This document shows positions 22,072 to 32,298 of a stretch of 61,000 nucleotides of DNA, piece by piece (positions within the stretch are counted from its first letter, which is position 1; every line of letters begins with the position of its first letter). Origin of the DNA: Symbiodinium natans (lineage: Eukaryota > Sar > Dinophyceae > Suessiales > Symbiodiniaceae); contig CAJNDS010002157.1 of the NCBI GenBank assembly GCA_905221605.1, forward strand, positions 321,501 to 382,500, written 5' to 3'. Below the pieces are notes generated by a model. It was not told where the DNA came from and did not search any database. It saw nothing but the letters and a program-made list of their open reading frames with translations. The translations under genes and the position numbers were made by a program.

Positions 22072-22271
22072 ACAGGTACAAAGCCCACAGAACACAAATG
22101 GGATGCAACAGCAGGGAGGCCCAGGGATGAAGAGGAGCCTACTTGCAACTGACGCGGAATGACGCATAACACTTCCCAGGATTGTAACACCCTTGGAAGT
22201 ACACCACTGAGCCCCTCTAAACCCTAAACCCCGCAAGCCCCGAAAGGCTTTGGGGGCTTGTAGGTCTCCCT

Positions 22272-22395
22272 ACACCCTAAACCCTGAACCCTAAGCCCTA
22301 AACCCTAAACCCTAAACCCTAAGTCCTAAACCCTAAACCCTAAACCCTAAACCCTAAACCCTAAACCCTAAACCCTAAACCCTAAACCCTAAACC
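22272..22395 (-). repeat. Telomeric tract, about 17 units
   Basis: Degenerate at the left, exact at the right. Confidence 0.94.
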
Positions 22396-22575
22396 CCCCA
22401 AAAGCCCTAAACTCTCAAGCTCCAGGTGCTTTTTGGAGCCCAGTTGCACTTCCACCTGCGGTGCCACCCCGCAGCCCAGCTGGGAGATCTTGCGATCGAA
22501 GTCCTGCGGTAGGGTTTAGGGTTTGGGGTTTAGGGTTTAGGGTTTAAGGTTTAGGGTCTAGGGTTTAGGGGTCAG

Positions 22576-22686
22576 CCTGTAGTTTCATGGTCCCTTAGCA
22601 TGGGCCCTTAAAGGGGACCACGTTTCTACCCCGTGTTTTTACCCTTTTTAAGGGAATAGAATAAGGGCCAATGAAACTACCCTAGG
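22576..22686. mobile_element. MITE-like palindrome, family A, copy 1
   Basis: A 111-bp element with ends CCTGTAGTTTCATGGTCCC and GGGCCAATGAAACTACCCTAGG. The left end lacks three bases relative to the family consensus CYTWGGGTAGTTACATGG. The interior contains TTAAAGGGGACC as in the other copies. A G-strand tract abuts its left side. Confidence 0.82.
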
Positions 22687-22948
22687 CGTGTAACGAGGGG
22701 GGGCTTCCCCTACCATGTCATTTTTTGGAGACGTACAAGAACTTAAGTTAGCAATCTACTCACCTCGGACTCCAGCGGGCCTCTCTTTATTCAAAACCTC
22801 AAGGGACTAAACCCTAAACCCTAAACCCTAAACCCTAAACCCTAAACCCTAAACCCTAAGGGCTTAGGGCTTCGGCGACCCACTCGCTGCTAGAAGCACT
22901 TGAACCTTCCCTTGTCGCATGCTCTGGAAGTTGGGGAGTCTCTGAGCG

Positions 22949-23097
22949 CTTGGTAGCGCAGTAACCATCTTGCATCAATGAGCCCTAGACCCTAAACCCT
23001 AAACCCTAAACCCTAAACCCTTTTTTTGGGGGGTTGGTTACTTTCTAGGGAACCTTGAACCACAAAAAGGGGACAAGGGCATCGCGGGGCTGCCAAG
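22949..23097. mobile_element. MITE-like element, family G, copy 3, interrupted by a telomeric tract
   Basis: Left end CTTGGTAGCGCAGTAACCAT and right end GGGGCTGCCAAG match the family ends. The element interior TTGGTTACTTTCTAGGGAACC aligns with the uninterrupted copy at 49301. About five CCCTAAA units (22985-23020) sit where that copy reads GGCATCCCTTTG. Confidence 0.85.
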
Positions 23098-23513
23098 CAA
23101 GGCTCACCACTCCCTGATGTTGGGCTTGAACAACGATGCAGCGACTGCAGAATCTCAAGTCGGACAAGTCTGCATCAGTGTAGCTCGCTTCCCAAGCAGA
23201 ACTCGTGTCTGTAGTACAGACGCGAAGAGCAGATAGGAATGCTTGAAAGCATCTTGAAGGGAAAACGCTTCAAGAGCAACCGGAAGCCTATAAACACCCC
23301 TTCAAGCCTGGGTTAGGGTTTAGGGTTTAGGGCTACTCCAAACTCTAACGTTCTAAAGCCCGAAACCTTTTACCTACAATCCTAAACTGAAACTAGCTGC
23401 GGGCGCTGCCTTGGCCCACACATAGAAGGGCCGAACCCGTGTGCCATCGTCAGGCTGCCCTACATACTACAAAGCTCTCGAATTTTAAGTACGCCCTCTG
23501 CTTTCCCTCAACC

Positions 23514-23583
23514 CTAAACCCCTAACCCCTAACCCCTAAACCCTAAACCCTAAACCCTAAACCCTAAACCCTAAACCCTAACC
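23514..23583 (-). repeat. Telomeric tract, CCCTAAA orientation
   Basis: About ten units, the first few CCCCTAA. Confidence 0.92.
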
Positions 23584-24240
23584 GCGATTTAGGGCTTGGA
23601 TTCCGATGTCCCCGATTTCCTGCTGTTCCAGGATTTGTTTGCTTGGGCTTTGTTTGCCACCTGCCTAGCAGCCTCGCAATTGCACTGCAGGGCTGCAAGG
23701 GCTTGAGGTTTGCGGTGTCGGACTGGTTTTTTAATCACTAAATTCCTTTGATGAAATCTTGCTGGTGAAGCCAATGAGCACAAGCAACAAAAACTCTCAC
23801 AGGCATGCCTAGAGCCTATAGTATTTAGAGGGTCTACAACGCAATTCTGGGGTTGCAACCTGCTGATTACCCTACATAAACTGGCAGGGTTTTTTGAAAT
23901 TGGAGACCTCCCCCCCCCGGTCCCGACCTGCATCGTATGAGCGACGGCCCCCGCGTAGGATGCCACGAGGCTTAACCAAGGGTTTGGGGTTTAGGGCTTA
24001 GCGACTGGCTCAGCCCCCAGAGGCGGCTGCTGCTGCTTTCTAGTTTTCAGGGTTTAAGGCTTAGAGTGTAAGGTCCCCATGTCCCTTCACGGGACTATTT
24101 CCCGAATTCCCTGCTAAGACTACGAGCCAGGAATGTTCATGGCTGTTGGGGTTTCGCACTCGTGGCTTCTTGAAGGCCGTTGCGCAAGAACCCGGGGCCC
24201 TTATTGTCGTGTAAGCCCCAATAAGATTCTGAGGAATGTG
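23584..24240. other. Interval without a clear gene
   Basis: A minus-strand open frame (23589-23966) encodes a basic C-terminal stretch (LQCNCEAARQVANKAQANKS) and a copy of the GCCACCTGCCTAGCAG motif at 23652-23671. The only ATG in frame is at the residue MQV, 12 codons in. I give it little weight as a gene. Confidence 0.4.
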
Positions 24241-24576
24241 GTTTAGGGTTTGAGGTTTAGGGTTTAGGGCCTCTTCAGGTGAGGTACCGGGCTCTTTTTT
24301 GCCCTGTCCTGGGTGAGCGCTGCTTCCGAGGAGACGCGGAGTTTGCAGGCCGCTGCCTCGGGTGCTCACGAAAGGGGTTTAGGGTTAGGGTTTAGGGCTT
24401 AGGGGTTAAGGTGTTTTGTGCCACCCGCCCAGCAGGGTTTAGGGTTTAGGGTTAGCAGGCTTAGGGTGTAGGGAGGGTTTAAAATTAGGGTTAAGGGTTT
24501 GTAGGTTTCTAGGTTTGGGGTTTAAGCTGCAGGATTGATAGGTTTAGCGTGTAGGGTTTAGAGTTTCTGATCCCTA

Positions 24577-24713
24577 AACCCTAAACCCTGAAACCTGAAC
24601 CCTAAACCCTAAACCCTAAGCCCTAAACCCTAAACCCTAAAAGAATGAACCCTAAACCCTAAAATCCTAAAACCCTAAACCCTAAACCCTAAACCCTAAA
24701 CCTCAAACCCCAC
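24577..24713 (-). repeat. Degenerate telomeric tract
   Basis: About 18 units with several insertions, among them AGAATGAA and CCCTAAAATCC. Confidence 0.9.
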
Positions 24714-25014
24714 AGCCCAAACCCCTAAGCCAAGCTGCCCTTTGAATGCGGCCGTTCAGCTCTGTGGTCTCCTCTCGGAGCCTCACAGCTCACGCGATGC
24801 ACTCCGCTTAGGGTTTAGGGTTTATGGTTTAGGGTTTAGGGGTGGCTCGGGAAGCTCACATTCGCACAAGGCGGGCAAGGATTCGATGTGCGGTTTAGGC
24901 CCATAGGGCTTGAAGGGTTTAGGGTTGACATGACAGGGGCTTGGGGTCCAGTTTCCAGACCCTCTTTCAATGAAAAGCACTCTTTATTTGCTCCGCATGT
25001 CTCAAGAACAGTGA

Positions 25015-25085
25015 CCCTAAACCCTAAACCCTAAACCCTAAACCCTAAACCCTAAACCCTAAACCCTAAACCCTTAACCCTAACA
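25015..25085 (-). repeat. Telomeric tract, CCCTAAA orientation
   Basis: Nine exact units followed by two shortened ones. Confidence 0.94.
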
Positions 25086-25261
25086 AAGCTCCCTTAGCCT
25101 AGCAGGCCCTCAATGCTGGGTGCTGGGGTGAGCGTCGCAGTGAAAGTCTCAAGGATGGCCCTTAGAAGCCTCTGCAAGACATTCCTCAAGAAGATCCTCT
25201 TCAACCCTATGAGGGAGAATGAAAAAACAAGCTAAAACCGTAACCCCGACTTAAACCCTAA

Positions 25262-25471
25262 TTAAACCCAAACTATGTCATCCTCGGGTTGCCATCCCGA
25301 AGACTCTTGCTCAAGGAGTTTTCGGTCCGGCTTTCTCATGGAGAGAGTTTGGGTTTCGGGACACTTTGCGCGCCCCTCAACAACGACCCTGTCAGCTTTG
25401 TCGGCTTCCCGCAGTAGTGTTGAACTAAGAAGCATTGGACTCTGCACTACCTCCGCTCTTAGGATCCCCAT
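25262..25471 (-). CDS. Weak coding-like ORF, unknown function
   Basis: A 69-codon frame from an ATG at 25471 in an interval free of tracts. The product starts MGILRAEVVQSPMLLSSTLL and is rich in charged residues toward its acidic, tryptophan-containing C terminus. The opposite strand is also open over most of the same stretch (25275-25511), so the strand is uncertain. No family recognised. Confidence 0.15.
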   Translation of the reverse strand: MGILRAEVVQSPMLLSSTLLREADKADRVVVEGRAKCPETQTLSMRKPDRKLLEQESSGWQPEDDIVWV

Positions 25472-25860
25472 GAAAGAACAGGCGCAAAGCTTGCTCCCGA
25501 AGCCGTTTTAGACCCCGAACCTCAAGCCGAACAAGCATCTGGCCATGAGGACACCCAAACCCTGAACCCTAAAGCCCAAACCCTAAACCCTAAACCCTAA
25601 ACCTTCACCATGTTCTTCTTTGCGGGCCGGTCTTTTGTACGTATGATATTGTACTTTCAAAACCCTAAACCTTTTACATCCAGGCCTCTGAAGTCTGCCG
25701 GGTAAGTATGCTGACACACAGGCGCGAAGCACAAACCCAGCACTCGTGGCTAGGGAACTACTCGCGCAGCATGACACGCACGCTCTTTGGAAACTATGTC
25801 AATAAGAAAGACTTGTGAAAAAGCTGCAAGCATCTACGCAAATTAGCATCCGAAATCGCA

Positions 25861-26511
25861 CTAGGGATTTAATGACTCTGCATTCGCATTCAAGCGCGCT
25901 TGGCGGCGAGCTGTCTTCTGAGCAAGTCGTTGTGCTTTATGTTGGGCCCGAAGAACACACAAATCATCTGGAGCACAAGAAGACGGTATAGGCAACGATG
26001 AGCCCGTTGAACAAGTAGGGGGAAGGCTTGTGCAACCTCCAACTATTGACCGGCGGCCCACCTCCGTAGAACTCACACCACTCTCCACGGTCTCAGCACG
26101 TCGTCCAGCAGCCTCAAGTGTTTCCAATCGATACTGTAGGGCACGGAGTGATTCCTGGGCACTAGACACGACATTCTCAGTGATCTTTTCCAAGAGGGCT
26201 CTGCATTCTTCCTGTGACAGCATCTCCTCCGATGTCTGAACCGACGTGTCAGTCTGTATTGCCTGGCAACCACCACACGACTCTGCCTGAGGAGCCATTG
26301 GACTCTGGTACACTGCATTCAGCTGCGGCATCGGAGCGTTCCCAAAGCCCAGAGAAGCATGTAGGCTGATAGGTACTCGGATGTCCTCCTGTGGATGTGC
26401 AAGAGAGTACAGAATTTGCCATAGACCTGTTGCCACATCATGTCGACCTTCTTTTCTTGCCAAACGAACACTAAACCCCAAGCACGCGCATAGCTGTTTG
26501 TGTTGACCCAT
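25861..26511 (-). CDS. Best ORF in the window: 216-codon hypothetical protein with coiled-coil-like segment
   Basis: The frame starts at an ATG at 26511-26509 (MGQHKQLCACLGFSVRLARK) and ends at a TAG at 25861-25863. An in-frame TAG at 26536-26538 lies upstream, so the ORF is closed. It is longer than expected in this stop-rich window and lies in the largest tract-free GC-balanced interval (25605-26697). Residues near 90-140 (from LSQEECRALLEKITENV onward) are rich in Glu, Leu, Arg and Ala with a spacing that suggests a coiled coil. The C terminus is basic (HKAQRLAQKTARRQARLN). There is no signal peptide or membrane segment. I recognise no family. The last residues, SLNP, come from a degenerate telomere-like TTAAATCCCTAG, so the natural end may have been altered. 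It could be one exon of a larger gene. Confidence 0.4.
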   Translation of the reverse strand: MGQHKQLCACLGFSVRLARKEGRHDVATGLWQILYSLAHPQEDIRVPISLHASLGFGNAPMPQLNAVYQSPMAPQAESCGGCQAIQTDTSVQTSEEMLSQEECRALLEKITENVVSSAQESLRALQYRLETLEAAGRRAETVESGVSSTEVGRRSIVGGCTSLPPTCSTGSSLPIPSSCAPDDLCVLRAQHKAQRLAQKTARRQARLNANAESLNP

Positions 26512-26574
26512 CGCAGGCACAACGAGGGACCAACTCTAATTAGGGAAAACTATACACAAATACTCATTTGAGTC

Positions 26575-26613
26575 TCGTAGCCAAACCTTGAGCCGTAGCC
26601 ATTTTACCTAAAA
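26575..26613 (+). other. Tandem pair resembling dinoflagellate spliced-leader sequence
   Basis: CCGTAGCCATTTTACCTAAAA (26593-26613) matches the dinoflagellate spliced leader, CCGTAGCCATTTTGGCTCAAG, at 17 of 21 positions with the first 13 exact. A second partial match, TCGTAGCCAAACCTTGAG, lies 18 bp upstream. Tandem relic leaders are known in retroposed dinoflagellate genes. No coding frame follows on this strand, and the 216-codon ORF runs the other way, so chance is possible. Confidence 0.3.
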
Positions 26614-26795
26614 CCTAAAACCCTTCAAGCCCTCATCAGTCTACCTATGACGAGGGCGGCCCCCAGCGTACTTTCCTGGCAAGCATGTTATAAGTAGGGT
26701 TTAGGGTTTAGGGGTTAGGGTGATTTCGGAGGCTTTGGGTTTCCACATCTCTCGGAGAAAGAACCGCAAAAGAAGAAAAACCAATCATCCATATA

Positions 26796-26853
26796 TTACC
26801 CTTCATAAGGAAGATCGTTTTCAATTTTACCGGGGTTCTGAAGCAATTAGTAG
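26796..26853. mobile_element. Family F element, copy 2, left end missing
   Basis: TTACCCTTCATAAGGAAGA and right end GGTTCTGAAGCAATTAGTAG match copy 1 at 3685. The left inverted end is absent. A short telomeric stretch lies about 75 bp to the left. Confidence 0.78.
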
Positions 26854-26939
26854 TCTAGTGTTTGACGCAAGCCAAGTGGCTGGAGCAACTGCTCTGTGTT
26901 GGGCGGTTCTAGATCCTTGCCATAGTCCTGGCAACCAGC

Positions 26940-27002
26940 AAGGGTTTAGGGTTTAGGGTGTAGGGTTTAGGGTTTAGGGCCTAGGGTTCAGGGTTTAGGG
27001 AT
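26940..27002 (+). repeat. Telomeric tract, degenerate
   Basis: About nine units including GGGTGTA, GGGCCTA and GGGTTCA. Confidence 0.9.
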
Positions 27003-27315
27003 CAGGACCCAAACCCGATAAACCCTAAACCTTACCCTACACCTTAAACCCCTGTGTGCTGAGCCCACAAGATGTGGAACCAAAAGCTACGCAAAAGCAA
27101 ACCGAAAAGAGCATCCATAGGTCTAGGGAACAAAATTTGGGGTGTTGGGGGCTGGGGCAAGTTTGAGGGTCGAGAGTTTAGGGTTTGGGCTTGAGGGCTC
27201 GAGGTCTTGAGGGCTTGAGGGCTGTAGATTTGTAGCATCCTGTCCACCCGAAACCCTAGCACCAGAACCAAAGCCCTAAAAACCTTAAACCCTAGAACCC
27301 TTTAGTTGATGGGGT

Positions 27316-27432
27316 TTCCGACAAGACGGCGGTACCCTACTTGGACTTCCCATACTAAGGATGGTAATATTTTGGGGGTATGTTTGGGGGTACTGGGGGG
27401 GGGGGGGGGAACCCCTACTTTGGGAGATGTCC
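27316..27432. mobile_element. MITE-like element, family L, copy 1
   Basis: Shares order and spacing of motifs with 35184-35284: TTCCG, GGTACCC, GGACTTCCCATACTAAGGAT, TTTTGGGGGTA, and ACCCCTACTTTGGGAG. A 15-G run lies near its right end. End inverted repeats are not clear. Confidence 0.65.
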
Positions 27433-27631
27433 AGCACACGTGTCGGTTTCGGCATTGTGGGCCTAGGGCTTAGGGTTTCAGGTCTAGTGTTCAGTGCCTG
27501 GGGGGCCATTGAAACACGTGCGAAGCGTTCAGGCTCAGGCTTCGGGCTTTAAGAACCTCCATGGGCCTGTTGCCCCACCCAGACTTGTGAACTCACCTCA
27601 CCTAACCCCCCCAAACCCTAAACCCTAAACC

Positions 27632-27755
27632 CTACCCCCCCCCCCCCCCTCCCCAAAAAACACACACAAACAACACGACACGACACGACACGACACAACA
27701 CACAACACAGAACACACAACACACAACACACAACACAAAACACAAAACACACAAA
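27632..27755. repeat. Poly(C) and ACA/CGACA simple repeat
   Basis: A telomeric stub leads into a 15-C run, then (CGACA)n and (ACACA)n repeats. The cysteine/valine-rich minus-strand ORF here is their shadow. Confidence 0.9.
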
Positions 27756-28031
27756 CCTCTAGCAAACCCTCCCACCGACGGGCCTCTAACCTCTTCGCCA
27801 ACATCGCAGGTCCATGAAGGCTTTGCACCTCGGAACCTTGGTGGGAGTTTAGGGTTTGGGGTTTAGGATTTAGGGTTTAGGGTTTAGGATTGAGAGTCCT
27901 TTCGGGCCCGCCACCGTGCCGCCAGAAACTCTCATACAACGCTCAACCGAGCCCAGGTACTACTTACACAAAAGGAGCCACAAGCCCAAGGATTCAAAGG
28001 GGGTTTTTGGGTTCAGGGTTTAGGGTGCTTG

Positions 28032-28110
28032 CTTGGAGGTTTATGGGTACTTCTAACCCCACTTAGAAGTCTACTTGCAACCTACTTAGGGGACTTAGGG
28101 GGTGCAAAAG
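28032..28110. mobile_element. Family B element, copy 3, right end missing
   Basis: Left end CTTGGAGGTTTATGGGTAC and interior ACTTAGGGGACTTAGGGG match the complete copies. No right inverted end follows within 200 bp. Confidence 0.72.
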
Positions 28111-28463
28111 GACAGTTTTAGTTAATCCTGGCTTGCCGTGCACCTCTGGTCAACTTGTCTGTGTTGACCCCTATGCCCTACGGTAAACCCCAAAAAGTTG
28201 GAACCCTTTTAAAGGACAAAAACATGGTGGGATTCCCTAGACTTTACTCTTAGGGAGCTGAGGCTCTTGAGTTTAAGCAACTTTTTGGCTTCTACTACAC
28301 ACAGTGAGCCCACCAAGCGAGGGAATCCATGGTAGCCCAGCCGTGCCCCTTTTTAGGGTTTAGGGTTTAAGCTTATAAAGTAACCAACCCCCTGAACCCT
28401 AAACCCTAAACCCTAAAACTTACTAAAATATGACGCTTCCCGAGAAAAGTGCGCCACTCTATG

Positions 28464-28567
28464 TTTAGGGTTTAGGGTTTGGGGTTCAGGGTTTGGGGTT
28501 AAGGGTTTGGGGTTTGGGGTTTAGGGTTTGGGGTTTAGGGTTTAGGGTTTGGGGTTTAGGGTTTGCG
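28464..28567 (+). repeat. Telomeric tract rich in GGGGTTT
   Basis: About 15 units alternating GGGTTTA and GGGGTTT. Confidence 0.93.
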
Positions 28568-28754
28568 GTTAAGGGCTTGCAGGCTTATGGGGCCCTGCAA
28601 GAACAGGAAGCGCGATGAGAAACGAGGCTCATCGATTCGATCGTCATCTTCTTAGAACCCAAGCAAGGTGCCGGGCATAAGGGCACCCTTTATTGGGTTA
28701 AGGGTTCAGGGTCTAGGCTTACTTTATTAAGGGAACCTTGAACCGTCTCTCCTA

Positions 28755-28797
28755 AACCAAACCCTAAACCCTAAACCCTAAACCCTAAACCCTAAAC
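28755..28797 (-). repeat. Telomeric tract, CCCTAAA orientation
   Basis: Six units. The sequence just before (28715-28745, CTTACTTTATTAAGGGAACC) resembles the middle of family G elements, so a partial G copy may end here. Confidence 0.85.
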
Positions 28798-29437
28798 AAA
28801 TATGCAGCCTATGGCTGCGCCAAGCCGCGCTTCTTTTGGAGATACTCCATGAGATGCTCGGACACCGGACGCCCAGTATTGCCCTTAATGTGACCTTGGA
28901 GCCGCAGTGCTTATTTGGGGTTTAGGGTTTAGGGTTTAGGGTTTAGGGTTTAGGTTTTAGGGCTAGTTTAAAAGTTGAGGGTTTAAGCGATTAGTATAGG
29001 GACCTAGTAGGTATTCTCACAGGCTATCTTGGGTGGAGGAGGTAGTGAAATACTCGGGCAGGGTTTTGCGACGGTCGACAATGTGAACGAAAAGAAGTGT
29101 AGAACGGTTTAGGGTTTAGGGTTTAGGGTTTAGGGTCTCGAGTTGAGCTTAGGCAAATGCAGGTAAATCAGCGAGATTTTGAAGGTCTCACATCTATGAA
29201 AGACATGACCGGCATGACTGTCACCGGCGTGCCGGGGCGAATGGCTTGATGTTTGTACGGCGCAGATTAGGGTTTAGGGTTTAGGGTTTAGGGTTTAGGG
29301 TGTGGGGAACTAATCCTGTCTGCCAAGTCGCTTCGGACATATGCAAGGGACTCGTAGATCAGATCCTCCATCCGCCGAGTCAGTAGGGGGGGGGGGGGGG
29401 TGCGCAGATCCACCGTGGCGGCCCGGTGTTGCTTAAG

Positions 29438-29562
29438 CTAGGGTTTAGGGTTTAGGGTTTAGGGTTTAGGGTTTAGGGTGCAGGGTTTAGGGTTTAGGGT
29501 CTAGGGTTTATAGGGTTTAGGGCTTAGGGTTTAGGGTTTCGGGAGGGTTTAAGGTTTAGGGT
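29438..29562 (+). repeat. Telomeric tract, TTTAGGG orientation
   Basis: About 17 units with one GGGTGCA and one GGGTCTA unit. A 13-G run lies at 29388-29400. Confidence 0.93.
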
Positions 29563-29567
29563 TTAGC

Positions 29568-29780
29568 GTGCGAGAGCAAGCGGACTTATATTTCGAGGGG
29601 GAGGCAGAGAATAGAAGAGTGCATCGAAAGCTTCCGCCCCAAACGCGGCAGGGGATTCACAGGTCTTTTGGGTCTTTGGAAGAACCCTCAAACACCCAGC
29701 AACTGCATCCTCTGCTTAGCTACGGCCCCGCCAGAACCTGCAAGAGTGTGGGCAGCGGGTGGCTCTGCTGGAAACCCTAA
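29568..29780 (+). CDS. Coding-like fragment between two telomeric tracts
   Basis: A 70-codon open segment without an ATG at its start (the first codon is GTG), encoding REQADLYFEGEAENRRVHRK and onward with ordinary protein-like composition. It starts within a few bases of one tract and its stop (TAA) is provided by the next tract, in the form AAACCCTAA. If real, it is an internal exon or a gene fragment cut on both sides. No family recognised. Confidence 0.2.
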   Translation: MREQADLYFEGEAENRRVHRKLPPQTRQGIHRSFGSLEEPSNTQQLHPLLSYGPARTCKSVGSGWLCWKP

Positions 29781-30070
29781 ACCCTAATAAACCCTAAACC
29801 CTAAACCCTGAACCCTAAACCCTAAACCCAAAACCCTAATCCCTAAACCATAGGGAAACTGTGCAGTTGCAGACGAGTAGGATTCCTGGCTTTGGTAGAT
29901 TCAAGCCAACTTCTCTTGGACACCCTAGACGCTAAGCCCTAAACCCTGAACCCTCACCCCACAACCCTAAACCCTGAACCCCGAACCTTTAACCCTAAAC
30001 CCTAAAACTTAAACCCTAGACCCTAAACCCTAAACCCAAAACCGCCTACCGCCTGAACCCTAAACCCTCT
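29772..30070 (-). repeat. Two C-strand telomeric tracts
   Basis: Tracts at 29772-29848 and a degenerate one at 29935-30070. Confidence 0.9.
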
Positions 30071-30472
30071 AAACCCCCTGACTGAACCCGGAAACTTGGC
30101 GGTCCTTCTGCTCATCCAACCTCCGAAGCTCCTCTTCCGCGACCATCCTCGGGAGCTTCTGGGTTTAGGGTTTAGGGTTTAGGGTTTAGGGTTTAGGGTG
30201 ACACGCGGCCAAACCCCAGCACAAGCGAGACGCAGGAGTGCGTAGCCTGAATAGAAGGTTTAGGGTTTAGGGTTTACGGCTAGACCCAGCAGTAGCCTAG
30301 GATGCATTTATTGTTTAAAGGGGCTTTTCAGGGAACGTAAAACCTAAACAAAGGGAGTAGGGGCCAGGTCTTTATGCCGATACTACCGAGCCCAGTTTAT
30401 CAAAAGCAGCCTTCCCCCCGCAGCCCCATATCGTCAGTTTCCTGGAGATGTAGTGAGGGTAGATTAGTGTAT

Positions 30473-30584
30473 CTTGGTAGCCCAGGAATCATACTCTAAC
30501 AATGGGACCCTTTTTGCGGTTGCTTACTTTCTGAGAGAACCCAGAATCAAGAAAAGGGCAAAAGGGTACCACTGGGCTACCAAG
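30473..30584. mobile_element. MITE-like palindrome, family G, copy 1 (complete)
   Basis: A 112-bp element with perfect 13-bp ends CTTGGTAGCCCAG and CTGGGCTACCAAG. Interior motifs AATGGGACCCTTTTTGCGG and GCTTACTTTCTGAGAGAACC are shared with copies at 22949 and 49301. Confidence 0.87.
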
Positions 30585-30642
30585 TAGAGAAATTCTGGGG
30601 TGCGTGGGTGTAAATCCCCTAAACCCTAGACCCTTTTTGAAC

Positions 30643-30739
30643 CCTAAACCCTAAACCTAAATCCTAAACCCTAAACCCTAAACCCTAAACCCTAAACCCT
30701 AAACCCTAAACCCTAGCCCTAAACCCTAAGCCCTAAACC
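30643..30739 (-). repeat. Telomeric tract, CCCTAAA orientation
   Basis: About 13 units, some shortened to CCTAAA or CCCTAG. Confidence 0.92.
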
Positions 30740-30852
30740 GGGTGCGGATAAGGCTCCAGATCGCCTCCTGCTCGGCGATGAGGTCGATCGTCTGCCCGAG
30801 TGCAGGTTTTACGCCCTCAGCCCTGGAACCCCTGAGACCTTTTGCCGCCTGC

Positions 30853-30993
30853 CTAGGTTTAGGGTTTAGGGTTTAGGGTTTAAGGTTTAAGGTTTAGGGT
30901 TTAGAGCTTAGGGTTCAGGGTTCAGGGTTCAGGGTTCAGGGTTTAGGGTTTTAGGTTTGGGGTTTAGGCTTTATGGTTTAGGGTGCAGGGTTC
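30853..30993 (+). repeat. Telomeric tract with GGGTTCA block, degenerate right side
   Basis: A copy of the GCCGCCTGCCTAGG motif leads directly into the tract (30840-30857). Four GGGTTCA units lie in the centre. Confidence 0.9.
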
Positions 30994-31227
30994 TGTGGGG
31001 CCCCTAAACCCGAAACCCTATACGCTTCATCAATCCTTTGGGTTTAAGGTGCAGGGTGATGAGGGCCCTTAGGAGCCACTAGGGTTGGTTAGAGTCATGA
31101 AGGGTTATTAGACTTATGAGGGTTTAGGGCTGCAACGGCAGCCTGATACTGATAGAGCTGCTGACACTGCTGGGTCATCATCTCTTCCGGATAGCCCAAA
31201 CCCAGAACCCCTCAAAGCCTAAGCAGG

Positions 31228-31335
31228 TTAGGGTTTAGGGTTTAGGGTTTAGGGTTTTTTGCCACCCGCTTAGGGTTTAGGGTTTAGGGTTTAGGGTTTA
31301 GGGTTTGGGGTTTGGGGCTTAGGGTTTAGGGTAGG
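31228..31335 (+). repeat. Telomeric tract split by the GCCACCCGC motif
   Basis: Four units, then TTTTTTGCCACCCGC (31255-31269), then about nine units in the same orientation. Confidence 0.92.
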
Positions 31336-31780
31336 GTTCCGGCGAGCCTCCTGCAAGAGGGTTTGGGGTTCATTCTCTCATGTTTTTTTGTCACCCGGTC
31401 TGGTTGGCTGACCAGCCCAAAACGGATGCAATGCTTGGGACTAAGAGGGGAAAAACCTACATCAAGCACTACAGTCTTCAGCGAGGGCAAGCACCCTTTT
31501 GAACTCAGCAACTGTCTCATCAACGGGGTTTAGGGTTTAGGCCTTAGGTTCCTCCAGCTCGGTGGGCTTTGTGCGTGTGTAGGATGGCCCGTAGAACCTT
31601 GCAACCCTCTAAACGTAGTCCTCAGTATCATCCCCTGCAACCCTTAAAAAGGCAAAAGATTAAATCTCAATGGCCTACCTAGAGACTTCCGTGAGTCTAC
31701 CTGACAGTTACGTCGGCGTAGTCATTCCAGGGCAGGCCTCAAAAAAAAACATCTACACCGCTTAAACCTGAACCCCTAAA

Positions 31781-31930
31781 AGACACCAAAACCGTAAAAC
31801 CGTAAACCCCAAACCCCAAACCTCAAACCCCAAACCCTAACCCCTAAACCCTAAACACTAAACCTTAAACCCTAAACCCTAGCCCTTAACCCTAAACCCT
31901 AAACCCCTAAACCCCTAAACCCCTAAGCCC
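31781..31930 (-). repeat. Degenerate telomeric tract
   Basis: About 20 units including CCCCAAA, CCGTAAA and a terminal block of three CCCCTAAA octamers. Confidence 0.9.
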
Positions 31931-32009
31931 AAAGTCCCAGGACGGCTTTGCCTGCTGCTCGAAGTTCGACTTGATGTACTCGATGCGGGACGCCTCAGGT
32001 CTAGATAGT

Positions 32010-32070
32010 CTTAGGGTAGTTACATGGTTCTCATACAACCCAAGGGCCCATAAAGGCTCAGGGTGTAGGG
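32010..32070. mobile_element. Family A half-element
   Basis: CTTAGGGTAGTTACATGG and the family interior AAGGGCCCATAAAGG are present. Telomere-like GGGTGTAGGGTTTAGGG follows at 32060 and no right end is found before the complete copy at 32114. Confidence 0.75.
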
Positions 32071-32113
32071 TTTAGGGACCCATAAAGGCCCTATAGCTCA
32101 AAGATGACCTGTT

Positions 32114-32298
32114 CTAAGGGTAGTTACATGGTCCCTCTGTATGGGCCCCTAGATGGGGACCTTTAAATACCCCGAACAGACCCAAAAAGAACCCAAGTTT
32201 TAGGGTTTAGGGTTTGGGGTTTAGGGTTTAGGGGCATACTTCAGAACCCTTTAAAGGAAGTAAGGGGCCATATTAAGGGCCCATGAAACTACCCTTAG
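32114..32298. mobile_element. Family A element, copy 2, interrupted by a telomeric tract
   Basis: Ends CTAAGGGTAGTTACATGG and CCATGAAACTACCCTTAG are intact. Uninterrupted copies read CCCAAGGGCCCATACAGCAG in the middle (35530-35549). Here the same place reads CCCAAGTTT, then about five TTTAGGG-type units (32199-32234), then CATACTTCAG. The element is 185 bp against 150 bp for the uninterrupted copy. Confidence 0.88.
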
